In this document: positions 8,385-17,340 of the stretch, piece by piece | Layout of the letters: every line of letters starts with the position of its first letter | Numbering within the stretch: position 1 is the stretch's first letter | Assembly (NCBI GenBank): GCA_035399665.1 | Contig: DAOPJM010000007.1 | Location: 1-64,000 of the forward strand | Direction of reading: 5' to 3' | Length of the DNA: 64,000 nucleotides | Source: DAOPJM01 sp035399665 | GTDB taxonomy: Bacteria; Bacillota; Clostridia; Christensenellales; CAG-138 | The notes under the pieces: model-generated | What the model was told of the DNA's origin: nothing | What the model saw: only the letters and a program-made list of their open reading frames with translations | Database searches by the model: none | Program-made: the position numbers and the translations under genes

Positions 8385-8807
8385 TTGATAATAGTAAGCG
8401 CGTGTTTGGCGGGTATTCGTTGTCGCTATGACGGCGGGTGCAAGCCCGACCCGAATGTTATGGCGTTGGTCAGAGAAGGAAAGGCCCTTCCGCTCTGCCC
8501 TGAGTCGCTCGGCGGCCTGCCCTGTCCAAGGGAGCCCTCGGAGATATTTGGCAGCCGCGTCCTCGCCTGTGACGGCAGGGACGTTACGGAGCGGTTCAAC
8601 AAAGGCGCCGAGGAGGTTCTGCGCGTTGCTAAGATGTACGGCGTCACCGAAGCGATATTGAAAGCACACAGCCCGTCCTGCGGAATAGGGTTGGTGTACG
8701 ACGGAAGCTTTTCGGGGAAGCTCGTCACGGGCGACGGGATCACGGCACGGCTTCTCATGGAAAACGGAATCAACTGTACGCCCGAAAAAGGAGGCTCAAA
8801 TGGATAA
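8385..8807 (+). CDS. DUF523 protein (TudS-like desulfidase family)
   Basis: The 140-residue protein fits the DUF523/YbbK family. Three cysteines conserved in the family are present: Cys7 (VSACLAG), Cys38 (PLCPES) and Cys99 (HSPSCG). In characterised TudS thiouracil desulfidases the equivalent three cysteines hold a [4Fe-4S] cluster. Activity here is inferred. The start is TTG at 8385, with GAGGTGAT five bases upstream. Its end overlaps the response regulator by eight bases. Confidence 0.82.
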   Translation: MIIVSACLAGIRCRYDGGCKPDPNVMALVREGKALPLCPESLGGLPCPREPSEIFGSRVLACDGRDVTERFNKGAEEVLRVAKMYGVTEAILKAHSPSCGIGLVYDGSFSGKLVTGDGITARLLMENGINCTPEKGGSNG

Positions 8808-9483
8808 TACTTCTATACTGGTCATCGATGACGACAGAAGCATTCTTGCGCTGTTGGAGCTATATCTGCGCAAGGCCGGCTTTACCGTCTACACCTGTGC
8901 GACAGGCTATGAGGCCATACAGGCTTTCCACAAGAGTAAGCCAACCCTTGTCGTACTTGACGTGATGCTCCCCGGCCGCGATGGTTGGTCCATACTGAAG
9001 GACATTCGTCAGGAAGGCGGCACCCCTGTTATAATGCTTACGGCAAGGGGTGATACGGGCGAGAGGGTTCGCGGGTTAGAGCTTGGGGCGGACGACTACA
9101 TCGGCAAGCCCTTTGAGCCGAATGAGCTTGTAGCGCGTATCAAGGCGGTACTCAGAAGGTCTTCCCCGCCTCCCGAGCAGGAGAAAACCATCGATTTACC
9201 CGAGCTGTTCATTTCGCTTGACAACTACTCGGTAACGCGTGGCGGCGAACAGCTTGACATGCCTCCGAAAGAAATAGAATTACTATACTTCCTCGCGTCC
9301 CATCCCGGCAAGGTTTTCACAAGGGAACAGCTCTTGGAACAGGTCTGGGGCTTCGATTTCTACGGTGATTCACGAACCGTTGACGTCCATGTCAAGCGCA
9401 TTCGTGAGAAGATCGGCGAAACGAATAACTGGATACTAAAAACCGTCTGGGGTGTGGGCTACAAGTTCGATATCAAAGCCTAA
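8800..9483 (+). CDS. OmpR/PhoB-family response regulator
   Basis: This is a 227-residue two-domain regulator. The receiver domain (1-120) has the acidic pocket Asp10/Asp11, phospho-acceptor Asp54 in VVLDVMLPG, Thr81 and Lys103 (IGKPF). The C-terminal winged helix (about 130-225) ends in RTVDVHVKRIREKIG and VWGVGYKF. It would be phosphorylated by the kinase encoded nine bases downstream and bind promoter DNA. Targets are unknown; the HtrA-like protease in the same operon suggests cell-envelope stress. Confidence 0.92.
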   Translation: MDNTSILVIDDDRSILALLELYLRKAGFTVYTCATGYEAIQAFHKSKPTLVVLDVMLPGRDGWSILKDIRQEGGTPVIMLTARGDTGERVRGLELGADDYIGKPFEPNELVARIKAVLRRSSPPPEQEKTIDLPELFISLDNYSVTRGGEQLDMPPKEIELLYFLASHPGKVFTREQLLEQVWGFDFYGDSRTVDVHVKRIREKIGETNNWILKTVWGVGYKFDIKA

Positions 9484-9492
9484 GCTGCAAAA

Positions 9493-10938
9493 ATGAGCAA
9501 GCCACGTTTTCGCACCCTCTTTTCCTACATGCTGTGGATGCAGCTTTGGGGGTTGACCATGGTCTTGGCCCTCCTTTGCACGGTCGTTTTGGTCGTAAGC
9601 TATTCGCAGCGTATGCACAGCGAAAAGGAGGCCCTATTAGAATGTGCGACAGAGCTTGACGCGACCTTCAAGAATGGCGAGTACGACAGCGAGCTTGCCA
9701 AGGAGCTTGCATCGGGTCATGGTTTGCTGATACAGGTGTGCAGTGCAATCGGCACTGACTCCTACTATTCCGACCCGATATGGAAAGAAGTCTGCGGCGC
9801 CGAGCGCGGAACTACAAAATACTCTCAGCTCTATGCAAAGGCGAGTACGGTCTTTGAATATACCCGCGGCTACTTCAACGGAAACACAGGCTTTTCGACT
9901 CTCACGCTGTTCTCGCTCAAGGAAGGCAAGCTCCTGCTCATTCACAGCAACATAACCGGAGCGTTCAGTGATTTCGGAATTCTTACCGCGTGGATGGTCG
10001 CCGTGTTCTTTGTGGGGCTGTTGATGTGCGTGCTTATCTGCAACTATTGCGCTCACAGGGTGGTCGATCCCTTTGTGCGGATTAACCACATTGTAAGGTG
10101 CTATTCAAGGGGCGATTTCTCGAAGCGCATTCCCGCGGCAGGTACCGACGAGGCTTCACAGCTTGGGCGCAGCTTCAATGAAATGGCCGAGCAGCTAAAG
10201 GACCTTGAGGCCACAAGGCGCAGCTTTGTCGCCAATGTATCGCACGAGTTGAGGTCGCCGCTGACCTCCATGAAGGGTTTCTTGGACGCGATGTACGACG
10301 GCACCATCCCGCCTGAGGAGCATGAGCATTACCTGGGCGTCGTTTTGTCCGAAACCCGCAGGCTTGCCGACATGGTCAACGACCTGTTGGACCTTGCCAG
10401 AATCGAATCGGGAACTGTCACGCTTCAGTACTCGACCTTCGATATTAACGAGCTGATTAGACGCACCCTGATCACCTTTGAGGCGCGTATAGTCGAAAAG
10501 AAGCTTGAGCTTGATATTCGCTTTGCGCAGGAGCGCTGCTTCGTCTCGGCGGATTCGAAGCAGATTTCACAGGTGCTGCGCAACCTTATCGACAACGCCA
10601 TCAAGTATTCACCTGAGGGCAAGTCCTTGATGGTGTCCACCTACGCAATGCGCAAGGACGTTTATGTAAGCATCAGGGACAACGGAGTCGGCATACCCAA
10701 GGAGGATTTGCCGCATGTGTTCGACCGATTCTACAAGGTCGAGAAGGCGCACACGCCCTCTCCGCAGGTTGGATCGGGGCTTGGGCTGTCGATAGTACAG
10801 CGTATTATCGAGCAGCATGGACAAAGCATCACGGTGCAGAGCGCAAAAGGGCGCGGCACTCAGTTTACATTCACTCTGACCCGCGTTAATATGCCGCGCA
10901 GGTCAATCATCGATGGAGGAAAGAATTATGAAGCGTAA
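9493..10938 (+). CDS. Membrane sensor histidine kinase
   Basis: The 481-residue kinase has TM1 at about 15-37, an extracytoplasmic sensing loop of about 125 residues, TM2 at about 163-186, a HAMP domain (187-240), a HisKA dimerisation helix with His251 in NVSHELRSPL, and a HATPase_c domain with N box LIDNAIKYSP, G1 DNGVGIPKEDL and G2 GSGLGLSI. It pairs with the response regulator upstream. The ribosome site is weak (GCTGCAAAA), so translation may be coupled. Its 3' end overlaps the HtrA start. Confidence 0.92.
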   Translation: MSKPRFRTLFSYMLWMQLWGLTMVLALLCTVVLVVSYSQRMHSEKEALLECATELDATFKNGEYDSELAKELASGHGLLIQVCSAIGTDSYYSDPIWKEVCGAERGTTKYSQLYAKASTVFEYTRGYFNGNTGFSTLTLFSLKEGKLLLIHSNITGAFSDFGILTAWMVAVFFVGLLMCVLICNYCAHRVVDPFVRINHIVRCYSRGDFSKRIPAAGTDEASQLGRSFNEMAEQLKDLEATRRSFVANVSHELRSPLTSMKGFLDAMYDGTIPPEEHEHYLGVVLSETRRLADMVNDLLDLARIESGTVTLQYSTFDINELIRRTLITFEARIVEKKLELDIRFAQERCFVSADSKQISQVLRNLIDNAIKYSPEGKSLMVSTYAMRKDVYVSIRDNGVGIPKEDLPHVFDRFYKVEKAHTPSPQVGSGLGLSIVQRIIEQHGQSITVQSAKGRGTQFTFTLTRVNMPRRSIIDGGKNYEA

Positions 10939-12187
10939 GAATCTTGTCGGACTTATAATCGCGTTATCACTGCTTGCGACGGCTCTCGTTTTGGTGCTTG
11001 TGATTTCCGTTACCATTCAGTCAATGAAACGGGCAAGCTCCGCTGAGTACGGTCCCGTTGTTACAGTGACCGATATACCCGTGACGGCTATCCCTGAACC
11101 CACGGAACCTCTGCCGCCCTTCCCCACCATACCCGCTGAGGAGCCGACGACAGAGCCTAATCACAGCGATGAGGTTTCCGCTACTCCCGAGCCTGACGAC
11201 AACGTAAGCGGCAATATCTTTACTGACAATCCGCTCCCGGACATCATCGAGATGGTCTCTCCCTCCGTTGTGAGCGTTCTCAACTACATCAGCACATACA
11301 GCTATGTTACGGAGCGAAACGAGCTTGAGGTACAGAGCAGCGGCAGCGGCTTTGTAGTGACCTCCGACAACTACATAATCACCAATGCCCACGTCGTTGA
11401 CGGAGCGGATTCGGTCAGTATCGTCACCTCCACGGGTGATGAGTATACCGCAGTTGTGGTAGGCGCTGATGTTACAACCGACGTCGCCGTGCTGTACGTC
11501 GCTGATTCGAATCTTCCCGCTTTGACGGTAGGCAGCTCCGAAGCTATGCGCGTGGGTGATTTTGTGCTTGCGATAGGCAGTCCTTTGGACTCCACCGAGC
11601 TTTACGGCACCGTCACTTTTGGTATTATCAGCGCAACTGCCCGTTCCATCAACATCGACGGCTTCACCAATGAGTATTTGCAGACCGACGCCGCCATCAA
11701 CCCCGGCAACAGCGGCGGACCTCTGCTCAACATCAAGGGCGAGGTCATAGGCATGAACACCGCCAAGAGCGTCACCGCGGGCTACGACGAGTACGGCAAC
11801 GCAATCGCCGCCGAGGGTATAGGCTTTGCTCTGCCCATCGACAACGTGTTTACCATAGCGTCCGAGCTGATTACCTCGGGCGGAATCACCCGTCCCGGCA
11901 TAGGCGTGAGTATCTATGAGATCAACGACGCCGAAGCGCAGGAGCTTGGCACCGTTGCCGGCGTATACGTCAAATCGGTTACCGCGGGCGGCCCCGCCGA
12001 TCTTGGCGGTATCAAGGCCGGCGACGTCATCGTAAAGTTCAACGGCACGGCGGTCAAGACCTCCGATGCGCTTGGTGAGCTTATCCGCGAATGCAGCGTG
12101 GGCGATGAAGTCATTATTACCGTATATCGCGATGGTGAGTACATCGACTTGACTGTCACCATCGGTGATATGAATAAAATGCCATAA
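10928..12187 (+). CDS. HtrA/DegP-like membrane-anchored serine protease with PDZ domain
   Basis: This 419-residue protein has an N-terminal membrane anchor (about 7-30), a Pro/Glu/Thr-rich linker (45-95), a trypsin-like domain with the triad His155 (TNAHVVDG), Asp185 (TTDVAVLYV) and Ser262 (NPGNSGGPL), and one PDZ domain (about 325-410). HtrA proteases degrade misfolded proteins outside the membrane. ATG 10928 is preferred to the ATG at 10913 because GGAGG lies eight bases before it. The gene overlaps the kinase end by 11 bases. Regulation by the upstream two-component system is an inference from position. Confidence 0.9.
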   Translation: MKRKNLVGLIIALSLLATALVLVLVISVTIQSMKRASSAEYGPVVTVTDIPVTAIPEPTEPLPPFPTIPAEEPTTEPNHSDEVSATPEPDDNVSGNIFTDNPLPDIIEMVSPSVVSVLNYISTYSYVTERNELEVQSSGSGFVVTSDNYIITNAHVVDGADSVSIVTSTGDEYTAVVVGADVTTDVAVLYVADSNLPALTVGSSEAMRVGDFVLAIGSPLDSTELYGTVTFGIISATARSINIDGFTNEYLQTDAAINPGNSGGPLLNIKGEVIGMNTAKSVTAGYDEYGNAIAAEGIGFALPIDNVFTIASELITSGGITRPGIGVSIYEINDAEAQELGTVAGVYVKSVTAGGPADLGGIKAGDVIVKFNGTAVKTSDALGELIRECSVGDEVIITVYRDGEYIDLTVTIGDMNKMP

Positions 12188-12202
12188 TACAGAGGAGTAA
12201 AA

Positions 12203-13381
12203 ATGGACTACAGTAAGATAATCGGCAAGACCGTGGCGGCTATCCCGCCCTCAGGAATCAGGAAGTATTTTGATATTTTGGGTGAGGACTCCATCAGCTT
12301 CGGCGTTGGTGAGCCGGACTTTCCGACTCCGGATTCCATACGTCAGCCCGCCTTGGATAAGTTGCGGACAGGCCGCATTCCTTACACCAGCAACTCAGGC
12401 GATCCGCACCTTCGCGCACTCGTCATCGACTACCTCAAGGAACGCTTTGACATTGACGTTGACAACATCGATCAGGTTCTGATTACCGTAGGCGCAAGTC
12501 AGGCTATCGACCTTGCGTTCCGTGCCATAGTGGAGCCCGGTGATGAAGTCATCATCCATGAGCCGAGCTACGTCGCATACGCTCCCGCCATTATGATGGC
12601 AGGCGGCATACCCGTGCGTATTGCAACCACCGCTGAGGATAGGTTCAGAGTGACCGCAAAGCAAGTCAAAGAGGCTCTCTCACCCAAAACCAAAGCCATA
12701 CTGCTTGCATTCCCGAACAACCCGACGGGCGCGATTATGGAGCGTGAGGACCTTGAGGCCATTGCCGATCTCATAAGGGATCGCAACCTCATCGTTGTAT
12801 CCGACGAAATCTACGCGGAGCTTACCTTCAACGGCAAGCATCACGTATCAATTGCATCCTTGCCCGGCATGAAGGACAAGACCATCGTTTTGAACGGCTT
12901 CTCAAAGGCTTTCTCCATGACCGGCTGGCGCTTAGGTTATGCTGCAGGCCCGGAGCCCATCATCTCCGCAATGCGTAAAATTCACCAGCTGACCATGCTC
13001 TCCGCCCCCACCACCGCTCAGATCGCGGGCATAGTAGCCCTTGAGGACGGCAAAGCAACGGGCTGGCGCGATATGTTAGCCATGCATGATGAATACGCAA
13101 GGCGCAGAAACTACATCATCGACAGGTTCAACTCCATAGGCCTGACCTGTGCCGAACCAGAAGGCGCGTTCTATGTGTTCCCGAGCATCAAGAGCACAGG
13201 CATGACCTCCGAACAGTTCTGTGACGCGCTGCTTGCCGCAAAGAACGTGGCTTGCGTACCCGGCACGGCCTTCGGCAGTTACGGGGAAGGCCACATTCGC
13301 TGCTGTTACGCCGCTTCCATGGACAACATCCGAAGGGGGCTTGACCGCATCGAAGAGTTTGTAAAGGAACTCAAAAAGTAA
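12203..13381 (+). CDS. Class I/II PLP-dependent aminotransferase
   Basis: The 392-residue fold-type I enzyme has GASQAIDLAFRAI, PNNPTGA, SDEIYAEL and the Schiff-base lysine in NGFSKAFSMTGWRLGY. These are typical of aspartate/aromatic/alanine aminotransferases of the AspC/PatA group. The exact amino donor cannot be read from the sequence. It has a GAGGAG site and follows the HtrA gene by 15 bases, so it may share its transcript. A terminator follows. Confidence 0.88.
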   Translation: MDYSKIIGKTVAAIPPSGIRKYFDILGEDSISFGVGEPDFPTPDSIRQPALDKLRTGRIPYTSNSGDPHLRALVIDYLKERFDIDVDNIDQVLITVGASQAIDLAFRAIVEPGDEVIIHEPSYVAYAPAIMMAGGIPVRIATTAEDRFRVTAKQVKEALSPKTKAILLAFPNNPTGAIMEREDLEAIADLIRDRNLIVVSDEIYAELTFNGKHHVSIASLPGMKDKTIVLNGFSKAFSMTGWRLGYAAGPEPIISAMRKIHQLTMLSAPTTAQIAGIVALEDGKATGWRDMLAMHDEYARRRNYIIDRFNSIGLTCAEPEGAFYVFPSIKSTGMTSEQFCDALLAAKNVACVPGTAFGSYGEGHIRCCYAASMDNIRRGLDRIEEFVKELKK

Positions 13382-13392
13382 ATTGATATCTG

Positions 13393-13423
13393 GCGCCGTT
13401 TGTAATAGAGCGGCGCTTTTTTT
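13393..13423 (+). terminator. Rho-independent terminator after the aminotransferase
   Basis: GCGCCG / CGGCGC stem followed by seven T residues. It separates the HtrA/aminotransferase operon from mutS2. Confidence 0.85.
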
Positions 13424-13438
13424 CGGAAAGGAAATATC

Positions 13439-15787
13439 ATGAACTCTCGAGTGCAAACAACGCTCGAATACGACAAAATTAAGGCGATGTGCATGACACA
13501 CGCCGCATCCGATGTGGGGCGCGAGGAAATATCCGCCCTTGCTCCCGTCTCCGCGATGGAGGAAGCGGAACGCTTACAGCAGGAAACTCAGGAAGCGGAA
13601 ACCGTCTATCGCCGCACGGGGCATTCACCCGTGGACAGCTTCACCGACATACGACCCATGCTTAGGCGTATACACGCATCCTATTCGCTGTGTGCGGGCG
13701 ACCTCTTGACCGTCGCCGCCTGCCTCAAGGCCTCGCGCAGAGCCAAGGAGGTCATTGAGGGTACGGAGGGCATGACCGTACTGCAATTCTTGGCGAATCA
13801 GCTCTCCAGTCATAGGCAGTTCGAGGAGGAGATTGCAAGATGCATCATCTCCGAGGACGAGCTTGCGGACTCCGCGTCGCCTGAGCTTGCGCGGCTTAGG
13901 CGGCAGATACGCCTTACCAACGAGCGCATACGCGACAAGCTGAACAGCATCATCAAGGGCGGCAGCTCAAAGTATCTTCAGGAGCCTATCATTACCGTAA
14001 GAAACGGCAGATACGCTATCCCCGTCAAGGCGGAGTATCGCAGTCAATTCCCGGGACTTATCCACGACTCAAGCGGCAGTGGTCAAACCCTGTTTGTCGA
14101 ACCCACCGCCGTGGTGGAGCTTGGCAATGACTTTCGCAGGCTTCAGTCCCTTGAAAAGGCCGAGATTGAGCGTATCCTATCGGGACTTACCGCTATGCTT
14201 GCCCCCTTTGCGGGCGAGCTGTACAACGCTTTGGGCGTGTTGGGCAGGATTGACGCCATCTTCGCAAGAGCGATAATGGCGCGTGATATGCGCGCATACA
14301 GGCCTCTGCTTAATGACGACCACAGAATCAACCTCAAGAACGCAAGGCACCCCTTGATTGACCGTGAGAAGGTTGTACCCGTGTCCATTTGGATAGGCGA
14401 CAGCTTCAACACACTGATTATCACAGGCCCTAACACGGGCGGAAAAACCGTCACCCTAAAGACCGTGGGGCTTTTTGTGCTTATGGCGTTGTCGGGCATG
14501 TATATTCCCGCCGATGAAGGCTCGTCCGTGTCGGTCTTTAACGAGGTATACGCCGATATAGGCGACGAGCAGTCCATAGAGCAGTCACTCTCGACTTTCT
14601 CATCCCATATGACCAACCTTGTCGGCATACTTGACTGTGCCGATGAACATTCGCTGGTGCTTTTGGACGAGCTTGGAGCGGGTACCGACCCCGTTGAGGG
14701 CGCGGCTTTGGCGCAGGCGATTTTGGAGTATATCTCCTCCTTAGGCGCGTTGACCATGGCAACGACGCATTACAGTGAAATCAAGGCTTTCGCGCTTACC
14801 CACAAGGGTATGCAGAACGCCTCCATGGAATTCGACGTTGACAGGCTCTGCCCCACCTACCGCCTATACATAGGCATACCCGGCAAGTCCAACGCATTCG
14901 AAATATCCGCGAGATTAGGTCTTAACCCCGATGTTATCGAGAGGGCGAAGCACTTTGTAAAGAAAGAGGATGTGGCGTTTGAGGACGTTCTGAAGGAAGC
15001 CTCCGAGCAGCGCAGGCTTGCGGTCCTGGCTGCGGAGCAAGCCGAGGAGGAGCGCTATGCCTCTGAGCAGATACGCATTACCTTAGATGGCGAACGCAGG
15101 AAGCTGCGCGACGAACGTCAGCAGATACGCCAAAAAGCAAAGGACGAGGCCCGCGATGTTGTTAAGGCGGCCAAGCGCGAGATGGAGCAGCTCATAACGG
15201 AGCTTCGCGAGGTCAAGAACATTGATACCCGCGAGCTGGACAGAGCCATTATGAAGTCACGCGACAGGATGCGTGAGACCGAGTCCCTTTTGTGCGACGG
15301 CTTGGAGCCTAAGGAGGACAACGGGACTGCGCCAAACACAGTTCGACCCGGCGAAACTGTGCGTATCCTAAGTATCGGCGGCAACGGCACGGTGCTGAAA
15401 GCTCCCGACCAAAAGGGCATGGTGCAGGTTCAGGCGGGTATTATGAAGATCAGCGTTCCGCTGTCCGACCTTCGCGCACCCGATCGTAAGGAGGAGCTGA
15501 AGCAGGCTCGCGGTGAAAGGCCGATACTACAGGATATCAAGGAGGTCAGGCTTGAGCTGGATATTCGCGGACAGACCATTGCGGACGCTATGCTTGAAAT
15601 TGACCGTTACATCGACGACTGCGGCCTTTCGGGACGCAAGGAGTTCAACATCATACATGGCAAGGGCACGGGTGCGCTTCGTGCCGGCGTTCAGGCCTAC
15701 CTGAAAAACCATCCCAAGGTCAAGAGCTTCAGGATGGGCGCGTATGGCGAAGGCGACGCGGGCGTTACAGTGGTGACACTAAAATAG
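13439..15787 (+). CDS. mutS2: Endonuclease MutS2 (ribosome-rescue/anti-recombination ATPase)
   Basis: The 782-residue protein has the MutS lever/clamp region (about 1-310), a Walker A GPNTGGKTVTL near residue 329, Walker B LVLLDELGAGTDPVEG, a long charged coiled coil (about 500-640), a KOW-like linker and a C-terminal Smr domain (about 700-782) with LDIRGQT, HGKGTGALR and EGDAGVTVV. MutS2 suppresses homeologous recombination and, in Bacillus, acts on collided ribosomes. Length matches the family. An AAAGGAAA site precedes the ATG. The next gene begins 13 bases later. Confidence 0.94.
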   Translation: MNSRVQTTLEYDKIKAMCMTHAASDVGREEISALAPVSAMEEAERLQQETQEAETVYRRTGHSPVDSFTDIRPMLRRIHASYSLCAGDLLTVAACLKASRRAKEVIEGTEGMTVLQFLANQLSSHRQFEEEIARCIISEDELADSASPELARLRRQIRLTNERIRDKLNSIIKGGSSKYLQEPIITVRNGRYAIPVKAEYRSQFPGLIHDSSGSGQTLFVEPTAVVELGNDFRRLQSLEKAEIERILSGLTAMLAPFAGELYNALGVLGRIDAIFARAIMARDMRAYRPLLNDDHRINLKNARHPLIDREKVVPVSIWIGDSFNTLIITGPNTGGKTVTLKTVGLFVLMALSGMYIPADEGSSVSVFNEVYADIGDEQSIEQSLSTFSSHMTNLVGILDCADEHSLVLLDELGAGTDPVEGAALAQAILEYISSLGALTMATTHYSEIKAFALTHKGMQNASMEFDVDRLCPTYRLYIGIPGKSNAFEISARLGLNPDVIERAKHFVKKEDVAFEDVLKEASEQRRLAVLAAEQAEEERYASEQIRITLDGERRKLRDERQQIRQKAKDEARDVVKAAKREMEQLITELREVKNIDTRELDRAIMKSRDRMRETESLLCDGLEPKEDNGTAPNTVRPGETVRILSIGGNGTVLKAPDQKGMVQVQAGIMKISVPLSDLRAPDRKEELKQARGERPILQDIKEVRLELDIRGQTIADAMLEIDRYIDDCGLSGRKEFNIIHGKGTGALRAGVQAYLKNHPKVKSFRMGAYGEGDAGVTVVTLK

Positions 15788-15800
15788 CGAGGTTTGTGTT

Positions 15801-17252
15801 ATGGGTACCGTTGGAATTACATTGCTTTCTATCTTGGGGGTTCTCGTCATACTGCTTGGCGCGGCCGCGATTCATGCCTTGACAATCAAAGCAAAGCGCG
15901 TCCCCGACAAATCCGCAATCTCCTTTACCGAGGAGGAGAAGCGCAAATACGCTGAAACGCTTTCGGCTCTTATTCGAGTACCGAGTATTTCACATGAGCC
16001 TAATCAAAGCCTTGAGGTATTCGACACACTCCACAAGGTTATGGCGGAGCGTTTTCCGCTCGTACATGAGAAGCTTGAGCTGCATGAATTCGAGGGCAGC
16101 AGACTCTACATTTGGAGAGGCAAGAACCCCGACTTACAGCCTATAGTGCTTATGGGGCATCAGGATGTGGTACCCGCCGAGGAGCTGAACTGGCAGCATC
16201 CTCCGTTCTCGGGCGTCATTTTGGGCGACCTCATCAACGGGCGCGGCGCAATGGACTGCAAGTGTACGCTAACGGCTGAGCTGTGTGCCGTCGAGGAGCT
16301 GCTGTCCGATGGCTTTGTTCCCGAAAGAGATGTGTACATCTCCACCTCCAACGATGAGGAGGCTTCCGGTAACGGTACAAAGATGATTGTCGAGTACCTG
16401 AAAAGCAAGGGCATACGAACAGCGTCTGCTTTGGATGAGGGCGGGGCGATACTCAAAGGAGTGCTTCCAGGCATGAATAGCGAAAGCGCTATGATAGGCG
16501 TTGTCGAGAAGGGCTTCATGGACGTCAAGCTTACCGCCAAGGGTCACGGCGGACATTCCTCAACTCCGCCCAAGAACAACCCGATGGCAAGGCTGTGCGC
16601 CTTTGTAAACTACATGGAAAAGCACAAGCCCTTCCGTCTTTACATGGCAAAGCCCGTTCGAGAGATGTTCACCGACCTTGCGCCTTATCTGAGCTTCCCT
16701 ATGCGCTTCCTCTTCGGCAATCTTTGGCTGTTTAGACCGCTTGCGACTCAGCTAATGCCCATAGTCTCTCCCTATGGACGCGCCCTGCTCTCAACGACCT
16801 TTGTTTGCACCATGTGCGGCGGCTCGTCCGCCTCGAACGTAATCCCTGACGCTGCATATGTGGTATGCAACCTAAGACCCGCGCTCCATCAGGCGTGCGA
16901 TGAATCTTTAGAGATTATCAAGCGCATCGCAAAGCGCTTTGACCTTGAGGTTGAGGTGCTGCTGTCTCACTCTCCCTCCCCCGTTACCGACACGAACGGC
17001 GAAGCTTTCGCCTATCTTGCGAGCTGCGTCAGGGCATGTTTCCCAAACGTTGGCACAGCGCCCTACTATATGTGCGGGGGAACCGATTGCGGAAGATATG
17101 CTGACGTCACAGACAGCTGTCTAAGGTTTGCCGCCATACGCATGACACCTGAGCAGGTCGCCGCCATGCACAGCGCGAACGAGAGCATAGGCGTGACTGC
17201 GCTTGCCGAGAGCGTGAAGTTCTATAAGTACTACATCATAAACCACCCGTAA
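15801..17252 (+). CDS. Membrane-anchored M20-family metallopeptidase (PM20D1-like)
   Basis: The 483-residue protein has one N-terminal membrane helix (about 5-28) and an M20 dizinc peptidase domain: MGHQDVVP (metal His/catalytic Asp), GRGAMDCK (bridging Asp), SNDEEASGNG (catalytic and metal Glu) and a C-terminal metal His in AAMHSANESI. The lid domain with KGHGGHSS lies between. Resembles bacterial relatives of carboxypeptidase S/PM20D1, which hydrolyse or form N-acyl amino acids or dipeptides. Substrate is unknown. A terminator follows. Confidence 0.85.
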   Translation: MGTVGITLLSILGVLVILLGAAAIHALTIKAKRVPDKSAISFTEEEKRKYAETLSALIRVPSISHEPNQSLEVFDTLHKVMAERFPLVHEKLELHEFEGSRLYIWRGKNPDLQPIVLMGHQDVVPAEELNWQHPPFSGVILGDLINGRGAMDCKCTLTAELCAVEELLSDGFVPERDVYISTSNDEEASGNGTKMIVEYLKSKGIRTASALDEGGAILKGVLPGMNSESAMIGVVEKGFMDVKLTAKGHGGHSSTPPKNNPMARLCAFVNYMEKHKPFRLYMAKPVREMFTDLAPYLSFPMRFLFGNLWLFRPLATQLMPIVSPYGRALLSTTFVCTMCGGSSASNVIPDAAYVVCNLRPALHQACDESLEIIKRIAKRFDLEVEVLLSHSPSPVTDTNGEAFAYLASCVRACFPNVGTAPYYMCGGTDCGRYADVTDSCLRFAAIRMTPEQVAAMHSANESIGVTALAESVKFYKYYIINHP

Positions 17253-17266
17253 GGCTACAACGAATT

Positions 17267-17295
17267 AAGGGGGGCATGACGCCTCCTTTTTTTAG
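17267..17295 (+). terminator. Terminator after the M20 peptidase
   Basis: A GC-rich stem (AAGGGGGGC / GCCTCCTT with G-U pairs) followed by a run of T residues, ending just upstream of the mgtE promoter. Confidence 0.7.
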
Positions 17296-17305
17296 TTTTT
17301 GGTAA

Positions 17306-17334
17306 TTTACAACTAAAGCGAAATGGTGTACAAT
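17306..17334 (+). promoter_or_regulatory. mgtE promoter giving a leaderless transcript
   Basis: TTTACA, a 17-base spacer and TACAAT ending at 17334. The expected +1 is 17341, the A of the mgtE ATG. There is no room for an M-box riboswitch, which often controls mgtE genes. Confidence 0.75.
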
Positions 17335-17340
17335 AACTAT

